Part shown: positions 29,881 through 42,139 of the stretch, piece by piece
How positions within the stretch are numbered: position 1 is the stretch's first letter
Layout: the number at the start of each line of letters is the position of its first letter
From: Yponomeuta sedellus
Taxonomy: Eukaryota > Arthropoda > Insecta > Lepidoptera > Yponomeutidae
Direction: 5' to 3'
DNA length: 64,000 nt
Assembly: GCA_934045075.1 (NCBI GenBank)
Contig: OW203747.1
Span: 7,274,357-7,338,356, forward strand
Position numbers and translations under genes: made by a program
Notes under the pieces: generated by a model
What the model was told of the DNA's origin: nothing
What the model saw: the letters and a program-made list of their open reading frames with translations, nothing else
The model's database searches: none

Positions 29881-31689
29881 TGCAAAATCGTCGGTGTTAG
29901 CTATACAAAAATTGTCAAGAAAATTTCAATTCAATTCAATTCTTATTTTATTTGAAAACCACTAAAGCAAATCCACAACAACCAAACGTGATCAGTCAAG
30001 CAAGTCAGTCTGTCACACAGACTACATATAGAGATACTACGTGTCTGTCAGCAAATTTTGACAGCTTGATCTGGATCTTGTGTTCACAGTATACCTATAT
30101 ATTTTGGTCTGCTGCCTACAGAGTACTGTAACCGTCGTATGACGTCAAGCAGCAGTTTGATAACAAATTTAAATTTCAGAAAATAAAGCCCATCTTTTGA
30201 TTTCATTAGCTCTAACATTGAAAATACTGCTATTTGGATAAAAATCTCGGAATGGTTTTAGATTTAGCCTATGTAACAAATTCTTTCTTTCGCGAATTGA
30301 TTGAGCACGTGTTTCGCCGTTTTTTCTAAATTTAACCCTTATGGCAGTGAAAGAGGTTGCAAATTTTTGTTCCTTGAATCTTTTCCAAAATGGTACCTAC
30401 GGAGCTGAAATTTTGCACAGAGGATCTATGTATAATGTAGACAAGAAATGAGACCGTTTTTTTTAAATTCAACCCCTAAGGGGGCAAAAAGGGTAGCCAA
30501 AATTTGTGCGGGAGGTATAAAAAATGTTGTCTAATTTACATGAAATTTAAAATAAATAATCTTTAACACAATTGATTGAACCTGTGTTTCACCGTTTTTT
30601 CTTAATTTAACCCTTGAAGGAGTGAAAGAGGTTGTACAATTTTGTTCTTTGAATCTTTTCCAAAATTGATTTTCTTTTTTTCTTATTTTGCACAAATTGG
30701 CGGCCACTGCATTGTACATCACGGTATGGTTGTGTTTAAGTTCACTCCATATATAGACTGACGGAAGAAGAGTAGTTTGTCGGCGTCATAGAAGCCATTC
30801 AGTCAGGTAATATCGTTAGCAATTCGTTTTTACTTGACCGTGTATTCTTGGATGTTCTTGGGTAATATTACCTTTTGTAGGCGTGGACATTTTTGCAAGC
30901 CCGTTCACTCCCTTAAGGGTTTAATTTAGAAAAACGGCAAAATACATGTTCAATCAATTATGTTGAAGAGCATTTATTTTAAGTTTCAAGAAAATTTGAC
31001 AACATTCTTTACACCTCCCATACAAATTTTGGCAATCCTTTTCGCCCCCTTAGGGGTTGAATTAAAAAAAATCCGGTCTCATTCCTTGCCTACATTATAT
31101 ATAAACCCTCTGAGCAAAATTTCAGCTTCCTGGGTCTAACGGCTTGGGCTGGGCGTTGATGAGTGAGTCAGTCAGTCAGGACTTTGAATTTTATATATTA
31201 GTACCCGAGGGAAGAACATCTAATGTGGTATATAAAGAAGTATTATGAATTATTATAATCACAACTAACCCCCTGTCAATAACAACAAAGTAATCATACC
31301 CTCAGTTTCCGGATTTGCAGCTCACCCTTAGCGCTTGAGACATTTCGTCCTTTTTTAAAGAATTTTCAATCGACACAGTTAATTTTTTATAAATAAAAAA
31401 TCTATTGTTCTTCTACGATTTATCGCAGATTCAGATAATTTATCAGAATAAAAATTGTCTGCACATTTTATTGAAGCATGCTGAATAACTAAAGTCCACG
31501 TGGACAGAGTCGCGGGCAAAAGCTAGTATTTGATACAAAACATGAGGCAAAACATCCATAACACACAAAGATATCTGCCCTACTAACAGTATAGACTTAA
31601 ATTAAAAAAAAATGGTGATGATGGTGTGATCGAAACGCTAAGCCTGATGCACTACTTTGACAACCTATCAAGCCTACTAAGAGTGTATG

Positions 31690-32005
31690 GTATCAACCCT
31701 TTGTACTTCCCCACTGCTGAGGCATGTGCCTCTTCCTGTATCGCAGGAAGGTTAGTCCATACTCCACCACGGGGCCACATCCGGGTTGGTGGAGGATTGT
31801 AAGACAGCAGTAAACCGTACTCCCTCTCAGAAGTTATCAAGCCGCCCATAAGGCCTCTGACATGGTTTAAGGTCGGCCATTACATGACAGCTGGCACCAA
31901 CGGCTTAGCGCGCCTTGCAAAGCACAGAAGCGCTAGGAAAAAATGCCATGTAGTTACGGGACAGTCATCCATCCTACACCTAACCGCGCCTGTTGTTGCT
32001 TAAAA
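31690..32005 (-). repeat. 5S-derived SINE
   Basis: Minus-strand copy from TATCAACCCTTTGTAC to GCGCCTGTTGTTGCTTAA; stops within the 5S-like part, with head beyond it missing. Confidence 0.8.
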
Positions 32006-32206
32006 TAATATTATTCCTTGTCAGCTTTTACAAATTCAATACAATTAAGCCCGCCAAACAAACATTTTGTTTTGTAATTTTTTGCTCTGAGAGAAAGCTT
32101 GTGCCCTGCAGTGAGATGTCTTTTTAAAGAAACTTAATAAATAATCGCTATTAGACCCGTTAAAAATATTTGTCTATTTTCTAGTATCTGGTAACAAACA
32201 GAAATA

Positions 32207-32395
32207 GGTAATACGGAGAATATTGTAAAGAGGTTCGAAATTTCACTGATGCCGGTGAATCGCCCATTAGCTCAGTTGGAAAGAGCGCTAGCACGGATAC
32301 CCAGAGCGGGATCGAATCCCAGCATGGGTGGAATTTTTAGCCTCTAAATAGGTTTTTAAAATTGTCCTTAGCATGGGTTAGTGCATTAAAAAGAA
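32207..32395 (+). repeat. tRNA-like repeat unit
   Basis: Starts GGTAATACGGAGAATATTG. The T arm has a deletion (CCCAGAGCGGGATCGAATCC). Ends TTAGTGCATTAAAAAG. Confidence 0.8.
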
Positions 32396-32729
32396 TATAA
32401 ACAGAAATAACTAAGCCGAGTTTTGCATGGGTCAAGTAACAAAAAGTTCTCCACTTCAGAGTAAAGGGTTGACAGGGGTCACATTGTTCAGAGTGACTCT
32501 TGTTACCAGACTGAGGATCTCCGGTTTTTTCTTAGAATTCAATCTTTTCTTGTGGTTGAATGCGGATGGCAGGATTAGGATGGCATTCTCAAGTTTGAGA
32601 ATTGTTATCTTGCCCGTTTCTTGACATCAGAGTAATTGGAAGATTAAGGTATAACGCGGTGGTAGCTTGGAAATTCTTTGTTATTTTCCTGTTCCCACAT
32701 ATATAATTTAATTATTAGTATGTATGTAT

Positions 32730-32800
32730 AAGGCCTAACCATCTTGCGATGCAGGAAAAGACCCGAGCTCCAGCAGCGGAGACATACAAAGGGTTGATAT
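32730..32800 (+). repeat. 5S-derived SINE, 3' tip
   Basis: GGCCTAACCATCTTGCGATG to CATACAAAGGGTTGATATT; only the tail remains. Confidence 0.7.
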
Positions 32801-32984
32801 TAATCATGTACTCGTATGTCTATTAATTTTATTATATATGTATGGTTAAAGTAAATTTATATAAATTTCAAACTTTGAATTCCTTATTTAAATAAAATTA
32901 CACCGACTACCGGTTTAAATTTTTTATTATTTTTTTTTAGTTACGTGATTAGTTTTAAAGGATGGGTCAATAAACATTATCGAT

Positions 32985-33045
32985 AGCATCGAGGATAGGT
33001 TTTGTACATTATCTTTTGTGCAATAAAGAATTAATAATAATTATT
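32985..33045 (+). mobile_element. possible LINE 3' tail
   Basis: TTGTACATTATCTTTTGTGC then AATAAAGAATTAATAATAAT resembles other LINE tails in the window. Confidence 0.4.
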
Positions 33046-33413
33046 ATCATAGTCATATGAAAATGACGGTATTTTTTTAAGATTTTAATTTAATTTGTCA
33101 AGTTCACAGAAAATGAAAATACGAAAATATTAATGTAATCTATGTTGTTACAGTTGTGTGTGTGCGTTGCTAAGTGAGATTCATCACTTTAATTTTAATG
33201 CAAGAAAATTTACAAATTCATTCAAATTTACAATTCCATGGAATTTATTAATGATTCGCGATACTCATACATAGTTATAAATATTTAATGACGGCGGCGA
33301 CGGAGAAAGTCGTGAAAGAAATATAAACAAGACTATAAACAAAAATATAAACGTGACCTCGGGAACTGTAACGCTGCCGAAACGTAGGGAAATACAGTAA
33401 TTACGTTTAACCT

Positions 33414-33853
33414 ACCGTTTTCAATCAGTGCGTCCTACCTGTGATGAACTACGGAGCCGAGACATGGATACTCACGAAAGGGCTGCGCCACCAGTTCAAA
33501 GTCGCTCAGCGAGCTATGGAGAGAGCTATGGTCGGAGTTTCTCTGAAGGATGGGATTCGTAACGAATGCATCCGACAGAGAACAAAAGTTATCGACATAG
33601 CTCAGAGAATCAGCAAGCTGAAGCGGCAGTGGGCTGCCCATATCTCGCGAAAAACCGACGACCGTTGGAGTAAACGTGTTCTTGTGTAGTGTACGTAGTG
33701 GACGCCCTCCGACCAGGTGGGATGACGATCTGCGAAAAACTGCCGGCAGATGCTGGATGCGGCAAGCTGAAGACAGGGCGCTATGGCGCTCATTAGGGGA
33801 GGGCTATGTCCAGCAGTGGACTACATAATATAGCCTGAAGAAGAAGAAGAAGA
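33414..33853 (+). pseudogene. RTE-like LINE protein C-terminus and tail
   Basis: Reads TVFNQCVLPVMNYGAETW, KVAQRAMERAMVGVSLKDG, TKVIDIAQRISKLKRQWAAH and RWSKRVLV before a TAG at about 33687; in another frame GRPPTRWDDDLRKTAGRCW and WRSLGEGYVQQWTT end at TAA 33825-33827. A deletion replaces the usual link between the halves. The tail is TATAGCCTGAAGAAGAAG. This is the C-terminal part of an endonuclease/reverse-transcriptase polyprotein common in Lepidoptera. At least six shorter pieces of the family lie elsewhere in the window. Confidence 0.85.
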
Positions 33854-33869
33854 TGCTTTAAGTAATAAT

Positions 33870-34275
33870 AATAATAGTATTGGCCTTTTTGCATCTACTT
33901 AATGAGATGATTTAAACAGCGTCCAGTGGTATCTTCACTCACACTAGATGGGTGACGGAACCACTGCGACGCTGTAGTGCCTGGGACATGGTTTTTATAG
34001 ATGGTGTAGGCATGCCCAGCACCTATACCATTCTGACAGCTTAGTCGGCCTAGCCCACAGGAAAGACTAGTCAATACGTGCGGAGCCAACCAAGCCGCGG
34101 GTTTCCTCACGATGTTTTCCTTCACCGTTAGCGTGTGGTATTGCGACTACAAATTCGCAAATGTACGTAACTTTGAAATCAAACAAAGTCATTGGTATAT
34201 GCCCGCACTCGGGATCGAACCTGGGGCTCTCGCTTGCCAGTCCATGGTTCTACCCACTGAGCTACCACCGCTTTA
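33870..34275 (-). repeat. tRNA-derived SINE, near full length
   Basis: On the minus strand: head AGCGGTGGTAGCTCAGTGGG (A box) with AGGTTCGATCCCGAG (B box), central GGAAAACATCGTGAGGAAAC, then GACTAAGCTGTCAG and tail AAGTAGATGCAAAAAGGCC with (ATT)n. A canonical tRNA-headed SINE. Confidence 0.9.
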
Positions 34276-34389
34276 AGTACCTAATAAGTAATCGCGATTA
34301 GACCCATTCAATATACTCGTATAACTAAGCACAATTAAAACCTATTTTTTTTGTCTGAGATAGTTCAGGTGCTATTATTGTTATTCCTC

Positions 34390-34760
34390 GAAGCGCTCGT
34401 GGCCTAGTCGAACCGAGTGATTAAAATCAATCACTTGAGTTTAGCCACAACAGGCGCGGTGAGGTGCAGGATGGGTGACCGTCCCGTGACTACCGCTAGG
34501 TGGCATTTTTCCGAGCGCCTCCGTGCTTCGCAGGGCACGTTAAGCCGTTGTTGCCGGCTGTCATATAATGACAGTCGTTAAGCAATGTCAGAGGCCTTAC
34601 AGGCGGCTTGATAACTTCTGTCAGTAAGGCCCGCCACTGTCTTACAACCCTCCACCAACCCGGACTTGACCCCCGTGGTGGAGCATGGCCTAACCATCCT
34701 GCGATGCAGGAAGAGACCTGTGCCCCAGCAGTGGGGACTTACAAGGGTTGATAACGATTG
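34390..34760 (+). repeat. 5S-derived SINE, full length
   Basis: GCTCGTGGCCTAGTCGAACC head, GCCACAACAGGCGCGGTG and GGATGGGTGACCG (closest here to the 5S C box), full body, and CTTACAAGGGTTGATAACG end. Confidence 0.9.
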
Positions 34761-34954
34761 TTATTACTTATATTTAACTGGTACTGTGGCATGACTATTT
34801 ACTCTCGTTGAGAAACCACAAGCGGCGGTCGTATTGTGACGTTTTCTCTCCTGCAGCTCTGTGCGCTGAGCTACGAATTAATTCCTGCTTTACAATGTTA
34901 TAGGGCCACGTTGGGAAAAGGTCAAGGGATGAGAGACAGCGATTCTAATAACAA

Positions 34955-35190
34955 TAATAAATATTCATAGACATATTACACAGATCTCATTAGCCCTATA
35001 CTAAGTACAACTAAATGACTTGTGCTAACTCAACGATAGATTTTATACAATAAATACATAGATAACATCCAACACCCGAGACAAACTAGACAAGTTCGTT
35101 TCCTAGTTTGACCCGGCCGGGGATCGAACCCGAGACGTTCGGTTGTACAGTAAGCGCGTCAAACCACTGTGTCACTAAAGCCGTGAAGAA
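34955..35190 (-). repeat. tRNA-derived SINE, third type
   Basis: Minus-strand head near 35100-35185 has CGGGTTCGATCCCCGGC (B box), then TTGTCTAGTTTGTCTCGGGT, and an AATATTTATTATTGTTATTA tail. Distinct from the other two tRNA-headed families. Confidence 0.65.
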
Positions 35191-35214
35191 GAAGAAGAAA
35201 AAACATGAGCTACA

Positions 35215-35335
35215 TAAGAACTGGTTACGGTGGCGGGGAGTCGCTGGATATGGACGACACAAGACCGTGAAGCTTGGAAAACTGTGAAGGAGACATGTCC
35301 TGCAGTGGGCGCCAAATGGCTTATGATGATCCAGT
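35215..35335 (+). mobile_element. LINE 3' coding tip
   Basis: GGTGGCGGGGAGTCGCTGG, CGTGAAGCTTGGAAAACTG and CTGCAGTGGGCGCC resemble an RTE-type terminus ending in ATGATGATC. Confidence 0.45.
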
Positions 35336-35671
35336 TAGAGAGTGGTAGGAGTACTACGTAACTTAGATAAGCCTTAAACGTCCGCGCTCGCGAATTACAT
35401 TTTTGCGACATTTTTGCACGCCGAGCGGCCGGTACCATTGTTAGAAAAACTGTAATAACTATAGAATAGCTGCAGCTACCACAAAATAAAGTATACTCCC
35501 GAATAGCTTATGAAATACACTATCAGATTAAGTAAAAATGACGGCTCCAAGTAACATTTTATAGTGGAATTCAATATAATACATGAAATCAATTATGGAA
35601 ACATGGCGTGTCGCGGCGGTAATTGAAAATTACAATCTGTCGTTGTATGTAACACAATTCAGTTTAATTGT

Positions 35672-35862
35672 CACGTAATGGCAGTCGTTAAGCCATGTCA
35701 GAGGCCTTATGGGCGGCTTCATAACTTCTGACAGTAAGGGCCGCCACTGTCTTACAATCCTCCACCAACCCGCACTTGGCCCACGTTGTGGAGTATGGCC
35801 TAACCTTCCTGCGATGCAGGAAGAGACCCATGCCCCAGCAATGGGGACATTCAAGGGTTGAT
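35672..35862 (+). repeat. 5S-derived SINE, 3' half
   Basis: CACGTAATGGCAGTCGTTAA to GGACATTCAAGGGTTGATATC; the head is absent. Confidence 0.8.
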
Positions 35863-35864
35863 AT

Positions 35865-36805
35865 CACTTTGAAATAAATACCAAAACTAAAGAAAAATGT
35901 GTAGTTGCTCTACTGGTTACAGAGCCAACGTATATTGGCAGTTCCACGTGTCAAATATGTCCAACTTGTTTCTGGTTGTATCCTTCACAGTCCAGGCGAA
36001 ACCTAGCGTGTAGGGAAAGTGAAAGTGAACTAAATTTACTGCCAAAACACAAACTATACACAAAAATATTTATATATATACAAAAAAAAAAAAAACAAAA
36101 AAATCACATAAAAACAGAGGGATCATAAGATCAGACTAAAACCATAGAAATTGAAAACATATGAACAAGACATACCGAACAAAACCTGTGTCACGTTAGT
36201 ACTAAACATACGTAGTGTCTTTATATAGTCTGTGTCGTGGACTATGAATGTTACCACTATGACCGCGCAGCGGCGGAAACGGCACGACGTTTGGTCGGGA
36301 TGTCCTCCCCATACGAGTACGTAGTACTTTATGCTCTTAAATCTTTTCAGACTCATAGTACAAAGTTAAATCACAACATAAGAAAACAACATTTTTATTT
36401 GTGTACTATCGGTATATAACGATCGGTCGCTGGAAACGGGTTAAGGATATTCTTTTAAAAGTTTTGGCATATGGACCCATGCTCAGCAAAATGCCGCCCG
36501 GAGATGCATGCAACACCAGTCGGCCCTGATTTTCAGCATGAACCATTACGACAAAAAAATATTGACTAAGACTAAATTACAAATGACGACGAATGGTGAA
36601 TTAGAGACGACGGTAAATCCACTGCCTTGCGCCGCACCCTAAATTGCTCTAACAGTTCTCTCAACGACTACAATGCTCAACGATTTATGCGTCTGGCGGA
36701 ATCCTAGCTGCGGTCCAGGCGACGTTTGTCTTTAGGGACCTTCCACACGATTCTTGTTACATGTTTACGCCGTAACACCCCGGTGTTGGCAACTGATGTA
36801 TTAGT
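35865..36805. other. non-coding, no clear feature
   Basis: No supported gene or recognised repeat. Open frames here are short and lack domain motifs; an A-rich run lies at about 36082. Confidence 0.4.
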
Positions 36806-36809
36806 TTTA

Positions 36810-36970
36810 AGATGACTTGAGAAAAGATGGTCAGAGTGGAGGTTTTTTCTGCTGCCTTTTTCTCCAATACACTACGGAGGCAGCGGCTTGCATTGAACAT
36901 TCTACATTGACATTCAGCAAACAGATTGTAAATTATTTAAGTTGAAATAATTTTTTTTTGATTTGGTTTG
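36810..36970 (-). repeat. dispersed repeat, copy
   Basis: GACTTGAGAAAAGATGGTCA, CTACGGAGGCAGCGGC and GACATTCAGCAAACAGA; same family as 17760-17945. Confidence 0.55.
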
Positions 36971-37129
36971 TTGGTGGAGCATAAATCTCTTTTAATTAAA
37001 TTAAAACTTGTTTTTAAAAGATTAAACGTGGAGTTTTTTTTGTTAGTTTCTTCACCGCGTAATCTGTTTATTCTGTTAAGTGTGAAAATAACAGCTTGAG
37101 CGTTCACTATGCAAACACAAAATGTTTAC

Positions 37130-37280
37130 CTTATGCAGAAGAAGAAGAAGAAGACATTTATTATAGAAACAGTGCACACGCCACAGTAACAAAACAAACT
37201 TTAAACATATTACTAAACATGTCATTCACATAAAAACCAAGAAGAAAAACGAAAGGTCACGGCGTGTCCCTGCTGCTATA
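37130..37280 (-). mobile_element. reversed LINE tail
   Basis: (GAA)n followed by GACATTTATTATAGAAACAG, a reversed LINE 3' end. A similar one lies at about 38870-38945. Confidence 0.45.
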
Positions 37281-37529
37281 AATGGCAACTGACTCAGCAA
37301 TATGCTGATGGACTAGCCTTCAGCGATGATTTTCAGTCAGTACCAGTTCTACTCCACGAGCGTCACAGACTGCGTTGCGAAACAATCATGGGCAGTACCA
37401 TATAGAATAAAATACTTATATGTTGTAATAATACCAATATCGGTAGAATACATATTATGTATACAGAATGAAAAAGATACCTAAATAGTTAATTGAGTGA
37501 CAGAATAAGCTACAATAATATACAAATAA

Positions 37530-37760
37530 AATTATACAATTCAATTTATTTTAACGTAAAGAATTTACATTATGTTTGCTGAATGTCGAAGTACAATGTA
37601 ACATGAAAGTGAAAGCCGCTGCCTTCGGGCCGTAATGTAGTAAAGAAAAAGGCAGCGGGAAAAAAACATCACTCTGACCATCTTTTCTCAAGTCCTCTTA
37701 AATCTAACACATTAGATACCACCTATACGCATAAGATTCCATGATTGCCATTAATAACTT
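37530..37760 (+). repeat. dispersed repeat, longest copy
   Basis: Joins GCTGAATGTCGAAGTACAAT, CTTCGGGCCGTAATGTAG and CATCTTTTCTCAAGTCCTCT to TAGATACCACCTATACGC; the last part is identical to 3045-3090 in the palindrome. Confidence 0.6.
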
Positions 37761-38242
37761 TAAATGCTAAGGCATTATTTAATTATTTTACATTGGCCGT
37801 GAAAACATGACAAGTACTGCGGCCAGACACACGAACAGCAATCATTCACGAGCATAACGCAGAGGTCAGCCATCATCAGTCTCAACCATTTTGGAGGGAG
37901 ATAGATGACCCGGCCACCACGCACCCATTCGAATGACCTTTAGCAAACCCGCAGATTAAGTTTTTGTCAGTTCACAAATGTACACAAATGAATAACTATT
38001 AATAATTATTTAACAATAATTTAATTAAATTGATAGAAAGAAACGTCAAAGCTGTTAGTTGAAACCTGCTTTGAAGTTGTGGAGTTTCTTTCTTAGCTTC
38101 TTTTCCAGATTATTTGTTAAATTGTGAAACTAACAGCTTTGACGTTCATCTGCAAAACGAAGTAAAATTATAATAATTATGTTCTCAATCATGTGATAGG
38201 TTAAAGTACCAAAATCTTAAAAAAAGTAACTATAGTTTTATA

Positions 38243-38402
38243 GTACGTAATACAGAGAATATTGAAAGAGGTTCGAAATTTCCCTGATGCCGGTGAGTCG
38301 CCCATTGGCTCAGTTGGAATGAGCGCTGGCACGGATAGCTAGAGGTTGCGGGTTCGAGTCCCGGCATGGGTGGAATTTTTAACCTGTAAATAAGTTTTTA
38401 AT
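38243..38402 (+). repeat. tRNA-like repeat unit
   Basis: AGTACGTAATACAGAGAAT to AAATAAGTTTTTAAT, with A box CTCAGTTGG and B box GGTTCGAGTCC. Confidence 0.8.
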
Positions 38403-39605
38403 ACAATAGTTTTGTCTACAAAAGAGAGGAGAAGATTACGGTAAGCAAACGATTAATTTAGAATTGAGAAGCATAAAAAAGAATCCTATAGTACCATGTA
38501 ATATAACCTTAAGATCGGACTGAAACCGCATCAAGCCATTGTTAGAAGATTCTTTGGCTCACAGCAAACGTTAACGATGGTGTAATTACTCTAGTTCACG
38601 AACACTTTTGAGAAATGTCTCCTTGATGATCGCTTGGTCTGAAAGTTTGCTGGTTGACCTTAAACAACTTTCACTGAACCGGGAGAATATCTTCAACCCT
38701 CGTAAGGGCATCACGTGGAAATACAGATAAATTGAGCGTATTTTTACGATAAAGTACGTCTCCAGTGGGAAACAAACTCAAAGCCAATTTGTTGTTACTT
38801 CGAATTCTCAGAAAAGAGCGCAACAGAACATACTATTTTAAGTAACTTTGTGAAATTCTGAATTCAGAAAGGAGAAGAAGAAATACATTTATTTATCGCT
38901 ACACAGACATATACAAATCGTAAAAAAGAAACTAAATTTATAAAAGTAAGAAAAAAAAACACGACAGAAAACAGTAAAGAAAGCGGTCCTTAGACTTCTG
39001 TTTTGCTAGTCAAACGTCGTCAGATTCTAGGCGCACAGGAAAGACGTGGAACTAAAGCGCGGAGAAGACGTCATGCGTTCTAGAGAATCCTTAGAATCCT
39101 GTCTGGGCTTCGTACCTTCTGAACATTTTATGTAAATAGAATAGAATAATTATACCCAGATAGGTATAATTTAGTTTAAGATAAGGCCTTGCCTGAAAAT
39201 CGGCAACTAGTTGCATATTGGTGTACATTAGTTACAAGCCGAGGCACAGACCTTTTTGTCTTCATTTGTAATTTATAAACTGTTAATTGAAAGTCTCTTT
39301 AAACCTCTAGTATAAGTGATTGTTGTGTCTTATTTCGCTTGAAGACAAATAAATACATTCTATTATATTCTATTCTAATTGGAATGAAACGCGATTTTCA
39401 GTGCACTCGTCTCAGTATATGTGTACAAAGCCAAAAGATTTAAGTGCCGTAGGTGGCGAAGAATGTCTCAAGGACTAACGACAATTCTCATTGGTGCAAA
39501 TGTGTAATTGCGAGCTTTTCTGATGCTCTCCCGAATCCCATTCTATCACACCACGTTTGTTCACCGTGCAGGCAGTTCGATTTTGGAATGCTTTACTAGT
39601 GGAGG
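38403..39605. other. non-coding, largely unassigned
   Basis: Contains a probable reversed LINE tail (38870-38945) and a terminal AATAAATACATTCTATTATA near 39350. Otherwise no supported feature. Confidence 0.4.
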
Positions 39606-39609
39606 TGCT

Positions 39610-39988
39610 TTACTAGTGGAAGGGCTAGTGGCCTAGGCGAACCGAGTGATTGGAATCAATCACTTGGTTAAGCAACAACAGGAGCGGTCAGGTACGGGAT
39701 TGGTAAGCGTCCCGTGACTACCGCTAGTGGCATTTTTCCGAGCGCTTCCGTGATTTGCAAGGCACGTTAAGCCGTTGGTGCCGGCTGTCATATAATGGCA
39801 GTCGTTAAGCCATGTCAGAGGCCTTATGGGCGGCTTGGTAACTTCTGACAGTAAGGCCCGCCACTGTCTTACAATCCTCCACCAACCCGGACTTGGCCCC
39901 CGTGGTGGAGTATGGCCTAACATTCCTGCGATGCAGGAAGAGACCCGTGCCCCAGCAGTGGGGACATACAAGGGTTGATAACGACTAG
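39610..39988 (+). repeat. 5S-derived SINE, near-consensus full length
   Basis: From AAGGGCTAGTGGCCTAGGCG to GGACATACAAGGGTTGATAA. Very similar to 16499-16868, suggesting relatively recent activity. GACTAGTGGAGGTG follows at 39984 and GCTTTACTAGTGGAGGTG precedes at about 39587, a possible target duplication. Confidence 0.85.
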
Positions 39989-40449
39989 TGGAGGTGTGAA
40001 AAGACAATTCCCAGCCCATTTTGAAGTATATGGTAAATGAGTTCTGTCTCACTACTTTTTAAAATGCTGTTATAATTTGTAATACTGTTTTGTTGTTGTT
40101 TGGGATTACCGTCCTTTGAATGTATATATTTTGTTAATTTAAATTATTCTGTTATTACAAATTTATTCGTAGTATCAGTTGAAACTCTTATATTATATTG
40201 TTTACTGGCACTACTCCTTCCACTGTCCGCATTATCGTGGGTTAGCTGGAAGAAAATACTATCTAGTAGTAAGCTCGCCTTTGTAAAAATTTGTTTTACT
40301 GCATTAAAGAATGTTCATTCATTCAAATCAGTATCTGTTGATAATTTAATATTTTTACACTGTTCCTTAGGCATGTATTCATATACCTCTGAAATATCAT
40401 TTTGTATTGTGTAATATGTCTGTACATTTACTTCCTTCTCCTGGATGTA

Positions 40450-40590
40450 TTAGTCCAGTCCATCCAAAGGTTGCTTGGAAAAGATCATTCTTAGTGATAA
40501 GGCCGCCATCTGTACTCTTAAGTTAAGAAATATCTGTGTAAATTTATTTTTTTATGTAGAATAAAGTGGTCTGTGTCTATCTACGAGTAT
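40450..40590 (+). mobile_element. LINE 3' end
   Basis: GTCCATCCAAAGGTTGCTTG, GATCATTCTTAGTGATAAGG, then GTAGAATAAAGTGGTCTG and (ATCT)n; same family as 54890-55085. Confidence 0.65.
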
Positions 40591-40667
40591 CTCTGTTCTA
40601 GTCTTGTTTGCTCTGGATAAGTAACCGAGACACAAACAAATTTCACTACACAGAGTGTTGAGTGATC

Positions 40668-40775
40668 TTCACAAACCCGGACTTGGCCCCCGTGGTGGAA
40701 AATGGCCTAACCTACCTGCGATGCAGGAAGAGACCTGTGCCCCAGCAGTGGGGACATACTAAAGGGTTGATAACG
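40668..40775 (+). repeat. 5S-derived SINE, 3' third
   Basis: CCGGACTTGGCCCCCGTGG to ACTAAAGGGTTGATAACG. Confidence 0.8.
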
Positions 40776-41548
40776 AACAAAGTGTTGAGAGTGTTGATTG
40801 TGAGAAAACAGACAAAGATCGGGCTCAGTGGTCAGTCTTGAGAAAGACTGATATTCAATAGCGGACTAACACCGACTGATTATGTTGATAGTGAATTGAG
40901 AGTGTTCTAGACATAATTAATTCAAATTGTTTATTTTTCCCTCTTAGTTATTTGTGTGCACTCTCTTTGTTGCAATGTTTTAAGTCTTATGCCTTAATGT
41001 ATGTGTACGCTACCGCATGTGTACGACTTTGTAACATCTGTGACTTCTTATTTATAAGGAACACTATTCCCTAAGATACAGATTTTGCCTAGTTTGGGGG
41101 ATAGAAATCTGACACTGTTTTGAACTCATCTACAGCTTCTGCCTAATTTAAGTATGTGCGTACCTATGTTTTAGTTACTGTCTCATTTGATTGTATTTGT
41201 GTTTTTGCTATGTACAATAAATAAATTATTATTATTTATTGTTAACGTACTGCAGCAAGGCACCGGTTTTCTTCCAGAACTCCATCAGAAGTAGTTTGTT
41301 TCATTAGCCACGGCTCAGATTATCAGTCAGCAGACCAAGGTTAAAAAGTACAAGTCATTTAACTTGAACAAACTCCGAAGTTCAAACATTAACGAGACGC
41401 CGAGGTGACTATATGAGGGGCTCCGGCGAAATGAGAAAAGTTGAGGGCCTCTACTCTGTATCAGCCAAGACTGTTGTCCAGGAACAAGACTCTTGGTCGG
41501 CTTGGTTGGCATATGGTTACTTGGAATCCTTGCTCCTAATCCGGATCC

Positions 41549-42035
41549 TTGGTGTTTAGAATAGAAGTTTGATTTGGAACGCGCTTCGCAACGCAGCCAT
41601 GATTTGTCGGCTGTCAGATGAGTTGGAACAATGATCTCTTGTTTTGTTGCTTGTGAAACGTGTGTTTTAACAAAATGTGCCCAAAATTGTGTGGCAATTA
41701 GATTGCCGGGCTTATATCTTTGTGTGAAGTGCGAAATAAGTTCAGGGACGGCTCCCAGTGTTAACTGTTTTGGTGGTCGGGCTACGGATCGCCCAAAATA
41801 GTGCATATATTTTGGTGAAAAAACGGTATCGTGAAAGTGCACTGAAGGTAGGTAGCCTTCTGGGGAAAGAGCTCTTGGGGATAGACGGGGAAGTCTAGGG
41901 ATCCCAAACCTCTCAGTGCACCCACCCCGAACGGCGCCGGCTGCCAAGTCGAGAGGCGTCGACGCGGACAGACTTTGTGTCTTGTTTTCTCATTAGTTTT
42001 TAGTATTAGTTTTTAAGTGGGTCCTTTACCCAACA
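41549..42035 (+). repeat. unclassified GC-rich repeat, copy 1
   Basis: TGTTTAGAATAGAAGTTTGA, GTGGCAATTAGATTGCCGGG, GAGAGGCGTCGACGCGGAC and GTGGGTCCTTTACCC recur at 43689-44150. A long minus-strand frame (41327-41947) crosses it, but the second copy is frameshifted there with no sign of selection, so I do not call a gene. A LINE or LTR untranslated region is possible. Confidence 0.65.
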
Positions 42036-42139
42036 CTTGGTTGAGCACTCTTTATAAAAATACAATAATCTACAATTCTACATCCACAGATTACCGTAAC
42101 TTCGAAACTAAGCGTGCTGCAATTGATTTTGAATAAATA

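Larger units (their letters stand above)
28041..31526 (+). mobile_element. 3.5-kb Helitron-like element
   Basis: Begins TC (28041, after A) and ends CTAG (31523-31526, before T), the Helitron terminal rule. A GTCCACGTGGAC palindrome lies about 17 nt before the end. Inside, after a GACT/GGCT microsatellite, are at least four direct units of about 300 bp (from about 28190, 28500, 28795 and 29100) with GCTGAAATTTTGCA, CAACCCCTAAGGGGGCGAA and TTTCACCGTTTTTTC, another at 30290-30660, and an inverted one at 30890-31195. No Rep/helicase frame is visible, so it is non-autonomous. The inverted end copy also allows a fold-back reading. Confidence 0.65.

Noticed and set aside
39660..40052. 130-codon minus-strand frame and similar ones at 16543, 9534 and 35630
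   Set aside because: They are antisense or sense readings of the 5S-derived SINE; the shared peptide-like text reflects the repeat.
40100..40414. 104-codon plus-strand frame with hydrophobic segments
   Set aside because: AT-rich, begins beside a SINE and runs towards a LINE tail; no motif or start context.
41327..41947. 206-codon minus-strand frame
   Set aside because: It crosses a repeat whose second copy at 43689-44150 is frameshifted in the same part, and no domain is recognisable.
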